A stretch of 64,000 nucleotides of DNA, taken from an uncultured Sinobacteraceae bacterium. GTDB lineage: Bacteria; Pseudomonadota; Gammaproteobacteria; Steroidobacterales; Steroidobacteraceae. A program made the translations under genes and the position numbers. Positions 36,601 to 43,862 of the stretch are shown here, piece by piece (positions within the stretch are counted from its first letter, which is position 1; every line of letters starts with the position of its first letter). The DNA is taken from positions 62,001-126,000 of the forward strand of contig CALEKY010000093.1 of assembly GCA_937902995.1 (NCBI GenBank), written 5' to 3'. The notes beneath the pieces are model-generated. The model worked only from the letters and a program-made list of their open reading frames with translations. It did not search any database and was not told where the DNA came from.

Positions 36601-36683
36601 CCAATCCGGCGCTCGGTGCCGAGACCGCGTATCGGCAACCGACGCGGACGTTCAAGTTGTCGCTGAATTTCGGGTGGAAATAA
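33672..36683 (+). CDS. TonB-dependent outer-membrane receptor with carboxypeptidase-regulatory-like N-terminus
   Basis: 1003 residues from the ATG at 33672, preceded by AGGGGGCGGA. A signal peptide (LIAGAIVSSLMVAAPQALSQ) is followed by a ~85-residue beta-sandwich (VSATLRGQVSVGEQPVSGATVTATN onward, in pieces) of the CarboxypepD_reg type. The plug (VVVTATQLFETRTSEV, LPQNSRNFLAFADIVPGVQF) and a 22-strand barrel ending in the aromatic KLSLNFGWK follow. It transports an unidentified ligand. A long open frame on the opposite strand inside it is an artefact of codon bias. The gene converges with a secreted-protein gene. Confidence 0.93.
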   Translation: MRHRFSSRGRQLIAGAIVSSLMVAAPQALSQTVSATLRGQVSVGEQPVSGATVTATNTETGYSRRVQTEANGSYALAGLPPGTYRIEATTDQGAAERLVTLQVGQTATLNLGVADQTQTIESVVVTATQLFETRTSEVATYVSPRQIEALPQNSRNFLAFADIVPGVQFVTSGDGSTSELRSGAQSANGVNVFIDGVGQKNYVLRGGVSGQTLSRGNPFPQLGIGEYKVITSNYKAEYDQLSSAAVVAVTRSGTNEFEVEAFWDRTTEDWRAADPIEARSGRKAESEQEQYGIGIGGPIIRDRMHFFLTYERKKFETPQTVTLGQGISSDEAGDLARYIGVLTAPFEEDLFFGKIDWSIGDNHLLELTARVRDESELQNIGNQSTREFASTKDNEEQRFGLRYQYTGARFLNEMHITYEDANFNPRPVTLAPGYRLTAGTQDRIILNLGGGEDYQDKGQRGWSFQDDLTFTAFDWFGEHIIKTGVKYKQVEINAFEQQPYNPQFFYDVFGDLNTPYRVEFGAVMPGVPERNVKSRNKQFGIYIQDDWEVTDRLILNLGLRWDYEETPSYLDFVTPQHVVDAIFSQDPNAPAGQTYAQTLALGGIDISDYISTGNNRDAFDGAIQPRIGFSYDFSGTERFVLFGGAGRAYDRNVFDYLALERSKGTFPRYVRRFNIPGHECEVGVGDCVEWDPAFFDRANLEALVADNPNLGREINLIHNDLKVPYSDQFSLGIRNRFQFGNQDWNTSLTLAYIESKDGIVFLLGNRYPDGSFRDDPRTIWGGQPWGNGIPGLGSLIIAKNGIETRAKQVLLSAEKPYTRESGWAVTVAYTYTDARENRTNAAFNDEHYVLDYPDVSDFGWHDSVGVPRHRLVSTAIWDAPWGLMLSAKLTLQSPYQFEALNCFDVQPNPPGVTGDRMCYFQNFKPDHSIGLRQLDLALAKQFDLWGLTATLRGDVFNVTNAKNVDRYEVWRGVPGNPNPALGAETAYRQPTRTFKLSLNFGWK

Positions 36684-36685
36684 CG

Positions 36686-36724
36686 AAAACGCTCGCGCCC
36701 CGGTACGGCCGGGCGCGCGAGCGC
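36686..36724 (-). terminator. Terminator between convergent genes
   Basis: A long GC-rich stem around CGCTCGCG (36691-36698) and its complement (36715-36724) is followed on the minus strand by TTTTCG. It lies downstream of the leftward secreted-protein gene and directly after the TonB receptor stop. Confidence 0.75.
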
Positions 36725-36755
36725 ATTCGAACGAACGTGCGAAGAAGCGGAGCGG

Positions 36756-37769
36756 CTACTCGGTACCGGGGTCGAAGACTCTGCCTTCCTCTTCGGCTTT
36801 ACGCGCACCGGCCAGAATGCCGGGCAGCGCGTAATTGCCTTCGTGACACGCGTACTCGTAGATCTTGCCTTGCGCCGCGTTGAACACCATCACGCCGCGC
36901 CAGACTTTGGTGAACGTCTTCGGATCGTCCACTTCGAACTCGTATTCGATCTCCGTCGGCGAAATGCGCGTGAAGCGCTCGATGACCTTCGCATCCTTCG
37001 AGATGTAGAACGACTGATCGAAGTTCGTGCGCAGCTCCTCGCCGGGATTGAAGTTCGTCGTCTCGGCAACGAGCGTGTCGCCTTCCCACCAGCCGATCGA
37101 ATCTCCCATCCATGGCCGAATGTTCGGATGCACGTGCTTGCCGTTGAGCCGGATCACGCGCGCGTCGTGATTCATCTCGACATGAATGACGACGTGATCG
37201 GGCGTCTGCACGATCTGATAGTTGTTGTTGTAGAGCACGTTGATCATCGGCGGGCCGGCGGTCGAGCCGAAACCGACGATGCAGCGTTCGGCCATCGGGC
37301 GGACCTCGGGGCCGTCGAAATTGTTGCGGGTGAACGCTAGCTTCGATTGGAACGTGCGGCGGCCCTCTTCTGAATAAGGCAGCTGGCCGTTCTCTTCGAG
37401 CAGCCACGTCGTTCGATATTGGCCCCGGACTTTGGCAAGTCGCTCGCCCGCATCGGTGAAGAAGGAGTTGTAGCCGCCGACGTTGCCGCCCTTCGGGGGC
37501 GCGGGTGCATTCGGATCCGTCGGAGCGAGGCTTCTCTGCATCATGGCGGCGCGCTGCTGCGCAATACGCTCCGCCTCTTCAGCGGACACGACGTTGGTCT
37601 GGAACTGCCGCGTGCGCAGTAGCGTCGTCAGGCTGACATTTGTCCACACACCTTGCAGATCCGGCTTGCCGTCGGACGTGCGCGGCGGCTTGTACGAGCT
37701 GTCAGCGGCTGCAGGCGCGACCGATGCTGCGATCAGCACGGACGAGATTGCAATGACCAGCCGATTCAT
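36756..37769 (-). CDS. Secreted protein of unknown function
   Basis: 337 residues. The signal peptide is MNRLVIAISSVLIAASVAPAAA. The mature part starts KPPRTSDGKPDLQGVWTN, a motif recurring in large paralogous families of TonB-rich soil bacteria. Later it has MAERCIVGFGSTAGPPMINVLYNNNY, IRPWMGDSIGWWEGDTLVAETTNF and RFTRISPTEIEYEFEVDDP. It is likely periplasmic and beta-rich. No enzymatic motif is recognised. It converges on the TonB receptor; a functional link is possible but not shown. Confidence 0.8.
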   Translation of the reverse strand: MNRLVIAISSVLIAASVAPAAADSSYKPPRTSDGKPDLQGVWTNVSLTTLLRTRQFQTNVVSAEEAERIAQQRAAMMQRSLAPTDPNAPAPPKGGNVGGYNSFFTDAGERLAKVRGQYRTTWLLEENGQLPYSEEGRRTFQSKLAFTRNNFDGPEVRPMAERCIVGFGSTAGPPMINVLYNNNYQIVQTPDHVVIHVEMNHDARVIRLNGKHVHPNIRPWMGDSIGWWEGDTLVAETTNFNPGEELRTNFDQSFYISKDAKVIERFTRISPTEIEYEFEVDDPKTFTKVWRGVMVFNAAQGKIYEYACHEGNYALPGILAGARKAEEEGRVFDPGTE

Positions 37770-37844
37770 GAGGTCCCCCGAAAGATGAGATCAAACCGAC
37801 GCCGAGCATACTGCAGAAGCGCGGCGTTGCACGCTCTTGTCTTG

Positions 37845-38330
37845 TCAAGCTTTGCTAGCGCGGGCGCGTTTGGCAGGCGACCGGTCCCGCCTTGCAGGCC
37901 CGCTCTTTCTGCCGCTCGGCTGTTTTGCGGAGCGAGCGGCGGTGTTCAGTGCAACAGCGGCTCGAATGAGCGCCTTCAACGCCTTGGCGTCGACCTTGTC
38001 GCCCTCGCGAAAATCGATCGCACGCCTCACGTTGCCGTCGAGGCTGGCATTGAAGAGCCCAACAGGATCGGGCAGCGACGCTCCCTTCGCGAACGTCATC
38101 TTCACGACATTCTTGTATGTCTCGCCCGTGCAGATGATTCCGTCGTGCGACCACACCGGCACCCCGAGCATCGAGTTCGACGGCTTGCGCCATTTCACTT
38201 CCTCGACGACATCGGGATCGGCCTCTTTGATGATCGCTCGTATCCGCGCGAGCATCTCGCCGCGCCAGTCGTTCAATGCCGCGATTCGTGCGTCGATCAG
38301 TTCGGAGGCGGATGGGTCGTTCTTACTCAT
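37845..38330 (-). CDS. DUF1801 family protein
   Basis: 161 residues. ARIRAIIKEADPDVVEEVKWRKPSNSMLGVPVW (in pieces: DPDVVEEVKWRKP) and FAKGASLPDPVGLFNASLDGNVRRAIDF are the DUF1801 (YdhG-like) pattern. A Lys/Arg-rich tail of ~35 residues (PSGRKSGPARRDRSPAKRARASKA) is added and may bind nucleic acid. Function of the family is not established. It is a single leftward gene next to a heptamer repeat. Confidence 0.87.
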   Translation of the reverse strand: MSKNDPSASELIDARIAALNDWRGEMLARIRAIIKEADPDVVEEVKWRKPSNSMLGVPVWSHDGIICTGETYKNVVKMTFAKGASLPDPVGLFNASLDGNVRRAIDFREGDKVDAKALKALIRAAVALNTAARSAKQPSGRKSGPARRDRSPAKRARASKA

Positions 38331-38581
38331 AGGCTGTAGGCTCTAAGCTGTAGCTGGAGAACGAGCGAGACAAATTCTAGCCCGTGACCAAGAACACAGT
38401 TCCGCGTTGGGCGCGCATAGACCCCTCTCCTTGGGGCCCCCAAGGAGAGGCAAGGTTGGCGCGCGTGCGCGGCCACCTCTCCCGGGCGGGAGAGGTCGCA
38501 GAGCGAAGCGTGCGGGTGAGGGGAAGCTTGCGCGCGTCAATGCGCTCGACCTGCAGCCTACAGTCTACAGTCCACAGCCTA
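38331..38581. repeat. Heptamer inverted pair enclosing REP-type hairpins
   Basis: The left array (38331-38358) reads AGGCTGT AGGCTCT AAGCTGT AGCTGGA. The right array (38554-38581) reads CAGCCTA CAGTCTA CAGTCCA CAGCCTA, the inverse of the same 7-base unit. Between them are two hairpins: a perfect palindrome around CTCTCCTTGGGGCCCC (~38430-38457) and CCTCTCCCGGGCGGGAGAGG (~38483-38502). No gene is present. Confidence 0.85.
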
Positions 38582-38586
38582 GGCGT

Positions 38587-39498
38587 TCAGCGGCGCTGGA
38601 ACGACTGATACACCAGCGCTCTCAGCCACCGATTCCGCGCGTCGTGATGGAACTTGCGATGCCAGAACTGTTTCAGCTCGATGCGCGGCGCGTCGAACGG
38701 CAGCTCGACGAGCCGTACGTGAGCCGAGACGCTGCAGAAATAGCGGGCAAGGGGTTCCGGGATCGTGACGATGAGATCCGATTGCGCGACGATGATCGGT
38801 GCGCTCGCGAAGTGCGGGGTCGTGAGCACCACGCGCCGGCGAATTTTCTTGCGTGCCAGGTAGCGCTCGATGACTTCCTCGGTGCGGCTTTCGGCGCGCA
38901 CCACTGCGTGCTCGAGCTCTACGAATTGTTTGAGGGTGAGTCTGCGTGCGCTCACCGGGTGATCGGCGCGCAGCAAAGCCTTGAAGCCGTCGACGAACAG
39001 TCCCTGCTGAAAGAAGTTGTGTCGCTTCAGGTCGGGAAAGTAGCCGATCGCAAGATCGATCTCGCCGGCCTCGAGCCCGCTTGCCACGTCGGCGGGCGGA
39101 AGGCTGATCGAGCGGATCGATACATTCGGCGCGGCTTTACGTAACTCACGCAGTAATGTCGGCAAGAAGACGACTTCGCCCACGTCCGACAGGGCGACCT
39201 TCACGGGCTGCGTGCTCTTGGCGGGATCGAAAACGGGGTCGGAGACGATTTCCGTCCCGACGCGTTCCAATAGCGCACGGGCAGAGTCGATCAGGCCCAT
39301 GGCCCGCGGGGTGGGTTCCATGCGGTTACCGGTCCGGACGAACAGCGGATCGTTGAAGAATTCGCGCAGCTTCGCCAGCGAAGCGCTCACGGCCGGCTGG
39401 CTGCGGTGCAGCTTGAGTGCGGCGCTGCTGACGCTACGAGTTTCCCCGAGCGCGACGAGGACACGCAGCAGGTTGAGGTCGAACTCGGTCACGGGCAC
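38587..39498 (-). CDS. LysR-family transcriptional regulator
   Basis: 303 residues with GTG start; a second GTG two codons later is possible. The N-terminal helix-turn-helix is RVLVALGETRSVSSAALKLHRSQPAVSASLAKLRE (shown: SAALKLHRSQPAVSASLAKL). The substrate-binding domain follows from residue ~90. The sequence resembles regulators of aromatic-compound genes. It is divergent from purU with an 89-base gap holding an inverted repeat, so it probably controls the purU-ligM-metF group in response to an aromatic ligand. Confidence 0.9.
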   Translation of the reverse strand: MPVTEFDLNLLRVLVALGETRSVSSAALKLHRSQPAVSASLAKLREFFNDPLFVRTGNRMEPTPRAMGLIDSARALLERVGTEIVSDPVFDPAKSTQPVKVALSDVGEVVFLPTLLRELRKAAPNVSIRSISLPPADVASGLEAGEIDLAIGYFPDLKRHNFFQQGLFVDGFKALLRADHPVSARRLTLKQFVELEHAVVRAESRTEEVIERYLARKKIRRRVVLTTPHFASAPIIVAQSDLIVTIPEPLARYFCSVSAHVRLVELPFDAPRIELKQFWHRKFHHDARNRWLRALVYQSFQRR

Positions 39499-39499
39499 T

Positions 39500-39523
39500 A
39501 TTCGCGTAGGTTATACAGCGAAT
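39500..39523. promoter_or_regulatory. Predicted LysR-type operator
   Basis: Perfect inverted repeat ATTCGC-N12-GCGAAT, fitting the LysR T-N11-A rule, adjacent to the lysR start and 64 bases upstream of purU. The AT-rich centre contains TTATAC, which could be part of a -10 element on the minus strand. Confidence 0.6.
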
Positions 39524-39587
39524 CGATCATATCGCGTTGCCCGATTCGCACAACAGATAGACACTTCCACGATAGGCTAGGTGCGGC

Positions 39588-40448
39588 ATGCCCCCGGTAA
39601 TGCATCGATACATTCTCAAGCTCTCCTGTCCGGACCGCATGGGCATCATTGCTGCGGTCGCGAACTTCATGCTGCAGCAGGAGTGCAACATCGTCGAGAG
39701 CGCGCAGTTCAGCGATCCGGACAGCAACCGGTTCTTCATGCGCGTGAGCTTCGACTCGGCGCGCGAGACGACGGCAGCCGCGCTGCGCGACGCCTTTGCG
39801 ACCGTGGCGGAACCGTTTTCGATGGAATATGCGGTGTACGACACCGCCGTGAAGCAGCGTGTGCTGCTCATGGTGTCGAAGTTCGGCCACTGCTTGAACG
39901 ATCTGCTCTATCGCTACCGGATCGGGGCGCTGCCCGTCGAGATTCCCGCGATCGTCTCGAATCACCGAGACTTCTACCGGCTCGCCGCCGATCACGACAT
40001 TCCGTTTCATCATCTGCCGGTCACGCCGGATAACAAGGAACAGCAGGAACGCCGGCTCATGCAGATCGTGCAGGACGAGCGCTGCGACTTGGTCGTGCTC
40101 GCCCGCTACATGCAGATTCTCTCGCCGTGGGTGTGTCAGCAATTGCAAGGCCGCGCGATCAATATTCATCACTCGTTCCTGCCGAGCTTCCAAGGCGCCA
40201 AGCCCTATCAGCAAGCGCACGAGCGCGGCGTGAAGCTGATCGGCGCCACGGCGCACTACGTCACGGAGGATTTGGATGAAGGTCCGATCATCGAGCAGGA
40301 CGTCGAGCGTGTGGATCACTCGATGAGCGTCGAAGACTTCACGTCCGTCGGCCGCGACGTGGAGTGCGCGGTGCTGGCGCGCGCCGTGAAGTGGCACGTC
40401 GAGCATCGAATCTTTCTCAACGGCAATCGCACCGTCATTTTCAAATAG
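39588..40448 (+). CDS. purU: Formyltetrahydrofolate deformylase PurU
   Basis: 286 residues. An N-terminal ACT domain (RYILKLSCPDRMGIIAAVANFMLQ, shown as CPDRMGIIAAVANF) precedes a formyltransferase-type domain. Catalytic residues are in NIHHSFLPSFQGAKPY and GATAHYVTEDLDEGPIIEQD. It hydrolyses 10-formyl-tetrahydrofolate to formate and free tetrahydrofolate. Here it precedes ligM and metF, so it probably regenerates tetrahydrofolate for O-demethylation rather than serving purine synthesis. The ATG at 39588 follows AGGTG; a second ATG four codons later is possible. Confidence 0.95.
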   Translation: MPPVMHRYILKLSCPDRMGIIAAVANFMLQQECNIVESAQFSDPDSNRFFMRVSFDSARETTAAALRDAFATVAEPFSMEYAVYDTAVKQRVLLMVSKFGHCLNDLLYRYRIGALPVEIPAIVSNHRDFYRLAADHDIPFHHLPVTPDNKEQQERRLMQIVQDERCDLVVLARYMQILSPWVCQQLQGRAINIHHSFLPSFQGAKPYQQAHERGVKLIGATAHYVTEDLDEGPIIEQDVERVDHSMSVEDFTSVGRDVECAVLARAVKWHVEHRIFLNGNRTVIFK

Positions 40449-40489
40449 CTACGCAGTCGCGGAAGCGGCTCGCGTTCGAGGTACACGTC

Positions 40490-41899
40490 ATGACCAGACA
40501 ATCGTTGGAGAGCTTGCTTCAGAGCGTCGGCAACCCAGTGACGATGCTGCGTAACTCGCAGATCGGTGCATACGTGTATCCGGTCGTGCCGACGGAGTTC
40601 AGCAATTGGCGCAGCGAGCAGGTTGCGTGGCGCGAATCGGTGGTCCTGTACGACCAATCGCACCACATGGCGGAGATCACGATTCAGGGACCGGACGCGT
40701 TCAAGCTGTGTTCCTACACGACCGTCAACAGCTTCAAGAACTTCGAGCCGGGCAAGGCCAAACAAATGGTGCCGACGAGCTACGACGGCTATGTGATCGG
40801 CGACGGCATCCTGTTCTATCTCGAGAAAGACAAGTTCTTGTTCGTCGGCCGCGCACCGACGGTGAACTGGCTGCAGTTCCACGCCGAAACCGGCGGGTTC
40901 AATGTCGAGTACATCCGCGATGACCGCTCGACTTCGCACCCTTACGGCCGCGCAGTGACTCGACGCCACTATCGCTATCAGATCCAAGGTCCGAAGGCCG
41001 CCGAGCTGCTGCACAAGCTCAACGGCGGTCCGCTGCCGGACATCAAGTTCTTCAACTTCGACAAGATCAAGATCGCAGGCCGCGAAGTGAACGCGCTGCG
41101 CCATGGCATGGCGGGCGAACCGGGACTCGAGATCTGGGGCCCGTACGAAGAGCGCGACGAGATTCGCAATGCGATTCTCGAAGCGGGACGCGATGTCGGT
41201 CTCGTGCTGGTCGGCTCGCGGACCTATGCGAGCAATACGCTCGAGTCCGGCTGGATTCCGTCGCCGCTGCCCGCCGTCTATACCGGCGAGAAGATGAAGA
41301 AGTATCGCGAGTGGCTGCCGGCCGATGGCTACGAAGGCAGCGGTTCGCTCGGCGGCAGCTTCGTCTCCGACAACATCGAAGACTATTACTTGACGCCGTA
41401 CGAGCTCGGTTACGGCGGCTTCGTGAAGTTCGATCATGACTTCATCGGGCGCGAGGCGCTCGAGAAGATGATGCAGGACGGGCGGCCGCAGCGCCGGAAA
41501 GTGACGTTCGAATGGAACGGCGAGGACTTGGGCAAGATCCTGGCATCGCTGTGCGATCGCGATTCGTTGCCGTACAAGTTCTTCGATCTGCCGATCGCCA
41601 ACTACGCTTCGTCGTCCTACGACGCGGTCAAGAAGAACGGCAAGGTCGTCGGCTTCTCGATGTTCACCGGTTACAGCCACAACGAGCGTTGCGGTCTGTC
41701 GCTCGGCGTGCTCGATGCGGAGATCAATGTGGGCGAAGAGCTCACTCTGGTCTGGGGCGAAGAGAACGGCGGTACTCGCAAACCGACGGTCGAGCCGCAT
41801 CGTCAATGCGAAGTGCGCGTGAAGGTAGCGCCTGTGCCGTACTCGCGCGATGCGCGCGAGCACTACCACGAAGGTTGGCGTACGCGCAGCGGCAAATGA
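40490..41899 (+). CDS. ligM: Tetrahydrofolate-dependent O-demethylase, LigM/DesA type
   Basis: 469 residues, the length of Sphingobium LigM (471). It is a member of the aminomethyltransferase (GcvT-like) fold adapted for aryl methyl ethers. Blocks such as GAYVYPVVPTEFSNWRSEQ, GMAGEPGLEIWGPYEERDEI, GYGGFVKFDHDFIGREALEKM (in pieces) and MFTGYSHNERCGLSLGVLD are LigM/DesA-like. LigM moves the methyl group of vanillate or 3-O-methylgallate to tetrahydrofolate; DesA uses syringate. The substrate here is not determined. It overlaps metF by ATGA. Confidence 0.88.
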   Translation: MTRQSLESLLQSVGNPVTMLRNSQIGAYVYPVVPTEFSNWRSEQVAWRESVVLYDQSHHMAEITIQGPDAFKLCSYTTVNSFKNFEPGKAKQMVPTSYDGYVIGDGILFYLEKDKFLFVGRAPTVNWLQFHAETGGFNVEYIRDDRSTSHPYGRAVTRRHYRYQIQGPKAAELLHKLNGGPLPDIKFFNFDKIKIAGREVNALRHGMAGEPGLEIWGPYEERDEIRNAILEAGRDVGLVLVGSRTYASNTLESGWIPSPLPAVYTGEKMKKYREWLPADGYEGSGSLGGSFVSDNIEDYYLTPYELGYGGFVKFDHDFIGREALEKMMQDGRPQRRKVTFEWNGEDLGKILASLCDRDSLPYKFFDLPIANYASSSYDAVKKNGKVVGFSMFTGYSHNERCGLSLGVLDAEINVGEELTLVWGEENGGTRKPTVEPHRQCEVRVKVAPVPYSRDAREHYHEGWRTRSGK

Positions 41900-42807
41900 A
41901 TACCAACGCCGTGACAGAGCAGCCGCCGACCGCGTCGGCGGCTGACGCATCTGCGATCGCGCGGGCCGTCGCTCAGCTTGCGCAGCATGCGTCGGTCGAG
42001 CTCAACGTTCAGGACGTCAAGTATCTGCCCGCGAGCCGCGAGCTGTTGCCGAGCGGTACGCGTCTGTACGTCAGTCACCTGCCGAAACAATCTTGGGACG
42101 ACACGTTGAGCGCGTGTCGTGCGGTCGCAGAAGCGGGATTCGATCCGATTCCCCATGTGCCCGTGCGGCTGTTGGAAAACGAGGCAGCGCTCGACCGCTT
42201 CTTGGCGCGTGCAGTTGACGACGCTCACGTCCAAGAAGTGCTGTTGATCTCCGGCGACTATCCGTCAGCGGTCGGGCCATATTCGGCTGTCGCGGATGTG
42301 TTGCGCTCGGGCGTCCTCGCGCGTCATGGGCTGCGTCGCGTGTCGCTGGCGGGTCATCCGGAAGGTCATCCGAAAGTCGCGCTCGAAACGATTCGACGCG
42401 CCGAAGTCGAGAAGGCGGAGCTAGCGAAAGCTGCGGGGATCGAGGCGACGTTCGTAACGCAGTTTTTCTTCGAAGCGCAGCCCTTCATCGATTGGGCCGG
42501 AACGCTGCGAGCTTCCGGTGTCGAAGCCCGGCTCATTGCGGGAGTCTCGGGTCCTGCCGGTATCGCAACATTGTTCAAGTTCGCGATGCGCTGCGGTGTC
42601 GGTCCTTCCATTCGTGCGCTCGGCGCGCGGCCGAGCTCGTTCACCAAGCTCATCGGCGACTATCGTCCCGATCAAGTGCTGCTCGACTTGGCACAGGCTC
42701 GAGTCCTCAATGGCGGTGCCTTCGACGGCGTGCATTTCTTCTGTTTCGGCGGTTTCTTGCGGACGTGCGAGTGGCTCCAGAGTCTAAGGCTGAAGGCTGA
42801 AGGCTGA
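41896..42807 (+). CDS. metF: Methylenetetrahydrofolate reductase-type protein MetF
   Basis: 303 residues from the ATG at 41896. The TIM-barrel MetF pattern is visible: RLYVSHLPKQSWDDTLSACRAVAEAG, VLLISGDYPSAVGPY, SLAGHPEGHP and VTQFFFEAQPFIDWAGTLRASG (shown: TQFFFEAQPFIDW). It would oxidise 5-methyl-tetrahydrofolate to the methylene form when coupled to LigM, as in Sphingobium where ligM and metF are linked. The final residues LRLKAEG are encoded by a heptamer repeat, so the gene end seems to have been extended or replaced by repeat sequence. Confidence 0.88.
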   Translation: MNTNAVTEQPPTASAADASAIARAVAQLAQHASVELNVQDVKYLPASRELLPSGTRLYVSHLPKQSWDDTLSACRAVAEAGFDPIPHVPVRLLENEAALDRFLARAVDDAHVQEVLLISGDYPSAVGPYSAVADVLRSGVLARHGLRRVSLAGHPEGHPKVALETIRRAEVEKAELAKAAGIEATFVTQFFFEAQPFIDWAGTLRASGVEARLIAGVSGPAGIATLFKFAMRCGVGPSIRALGARPSSFTKLIGDYRPDQVLLDLAQARVLNGGAFDGVHFFCFGGFLRTCEWLQSLRLKAEG

Positions 42808-42966
42808 CGGAAGCCCGCCTCTCCTTGGGGAGAGAGGCAGCGAGAGCGGATGCGTCGCGGTGAGGGGAAGGCGCGAACGCGCGCTTCGCAAAACATCCCC
42901 TCACCACCACGCTGCGCTCTGGTTGCCTCTCCCCAAGGAGAGGCGATCGACGGCGCGCTTCGCGCG
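42786..42966. repeat. Heptamer array plus a paired REP (BIME-like) hairpin
   Basis: Three AAGGCTG units (42786-42806) code for the metF C-terminus. They are followed by two inverted copies of a ~50-base REP (42818-42870 and 42894-42946) sharing GCCTCTCCTTGGGGAGAG and GTGAGGGGA, separated by ~24 bases. The right copy runs on into GGCGATCGACGGCGCG, which also occurs at 44334-44369. The stretch up to 43001 holds no gene. Confidence 0.8.
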
Positions 42967-43001
42967 TTATTCTGACCAGAGCCCTTAAACGCCCCGAGCC
43001 C

Positions 43002-43241
43002 TCAATTCAGCCGCATCGGCTCCGCAACGCCGGCAAGCACCAGCACGCCCCAAATCAACAAAGCAAAGCCGCCGAATAGATACAGCGCGACGAAGAAGTG
43101 AAAGGCGACCGGATTGTCTTCGCGCGTCGGTGTGTAAAGCTCCAAACCCTTCCTGCCCGCGCGAACTTCGCCTTTGACGTAGGCTCGGTAGGCATAGATG
43201 AGCAGCCCGATGCCGAAGATGAACTTGAAGAGCGTCGTCAT
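43002..43241 (-). CDS. Small membrane protein
   Basis: 79 residues with two predicted membrane helices (FKFIFGIGLLIYAYRAYV and FHFFVALYLFGGFALLIWGVLVL, split by EVRAGRKGLELYTPTREDNP). Its ATG overlaps the TGA of the upstream membrane-protein gene (ATGA), so the two are translated together and probably work together. No family recognised. Confidence 0.65.
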   Translation of the reverse strand: MTTLFKFIFGIGLLIYAYRAYVKGEVRAGRKGLELYTPTREDNPVAFHFFVALYLFGGFALLIWGVLVLAGVAEPMRLN

Positions 43242-43594
43242 TGCGAAGCCTTCCTGGGCGAGAGCTTGGAACCGACGAACGCAGCGAGGAATTGCGGAAG
43301 CGAAATGATCGTCATGAAGATCATTGCGAGCGGCAGCAGGTTTAGCGAGCTGCCGCTCAGCAACGCGCCGAGCGCCTGTCCGCCCGCCATGCAAGCTGCC
43401 CATCGCCAAGATCTGATTGGAAACAGATAGCCGATTGCGAAGGCTGCGACGCACATGAACGGAATGCCGACCGAATAGTAGATGCCGTCGTCCCAGGCTT
43501 CGTTCTTTCCGGTCGTCGCCGTGATCGCAATGAAGACGATCAGGCCGCAAAGCGCCGAGGCCGCGTAAGGGAAAAAGTCGTTGCTGCGGTTCAT
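43238..43594 (-). CDS. Membrane protein of unknown function
   Basis: 118 residues with four predicted membrane segments: ASALCGLIVFIAITA, GIPFMCVAAFAIGYLF, MAGGQALGALLSG and LLPLAMIFMTIISLPQFLAAFV. It is co-transcribed with the 79-residue membrane protein that overlaps its stop codon. No enzymatic or transport motif is seen. Confidence 0.65.
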   Translation of the reverse strand: MNRSNDFFPYAASALCGLIVFIAITATTGKNEAWDDGIYYSVGIPFMCVAAFAIGYLFPIRSWRWAACMAGGQALGALLSGSSLNLLPLAMIFMTIISLPQFLAAFVGSKLSPRKASQ

Positions 43595-43862
43595 GGGGTG
43601 GGGCTAAAGAAAAGGGAAAGGGGAAAGGGGAAAAGGGAAAAGGGAAAAGGAAAAAGAAAGAAGCCTCCGGATCGCGCGTGCAGCGATTCGACGCTAACCG
43701 CGGTAGCGGCTACAGAACTGTTAACCACATCAAAATCTTGTGCGGTCGACGCGCGAATCAGTCGACCGTTCGGAAAACGCGCGGCCTCTCTTCCCTTCTT
43801 CCCTCCTTCCCTTATTCCCTCTTTCCCTTTTCCCCTTTTCCCTTCCCCTGTTCCCTCATTCC
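43595..43862. repeat. GGGAAAG/GGGAAAA heptamer array with inverted partner
   Basis: Six heptamers run at 43608-43655 (GGGAAAG, then GGGAAAA). The pyrimidine-rich inverse array of TTCCCTT-type units lies at ~43793-43862, with mixed 7/8-base spacing, and its right end abuts the VOC gene stop. The ~135 bases between contain no credible gene. Confidence 0.82.

Noticed and set aside
34131..36638. Minus-strand open frame of over 800 codons inside the TonB receptor gene
   Set aside because: Antisense to a clear receptor gene; its length reflects codon bias, and no domain or start signal supports it.
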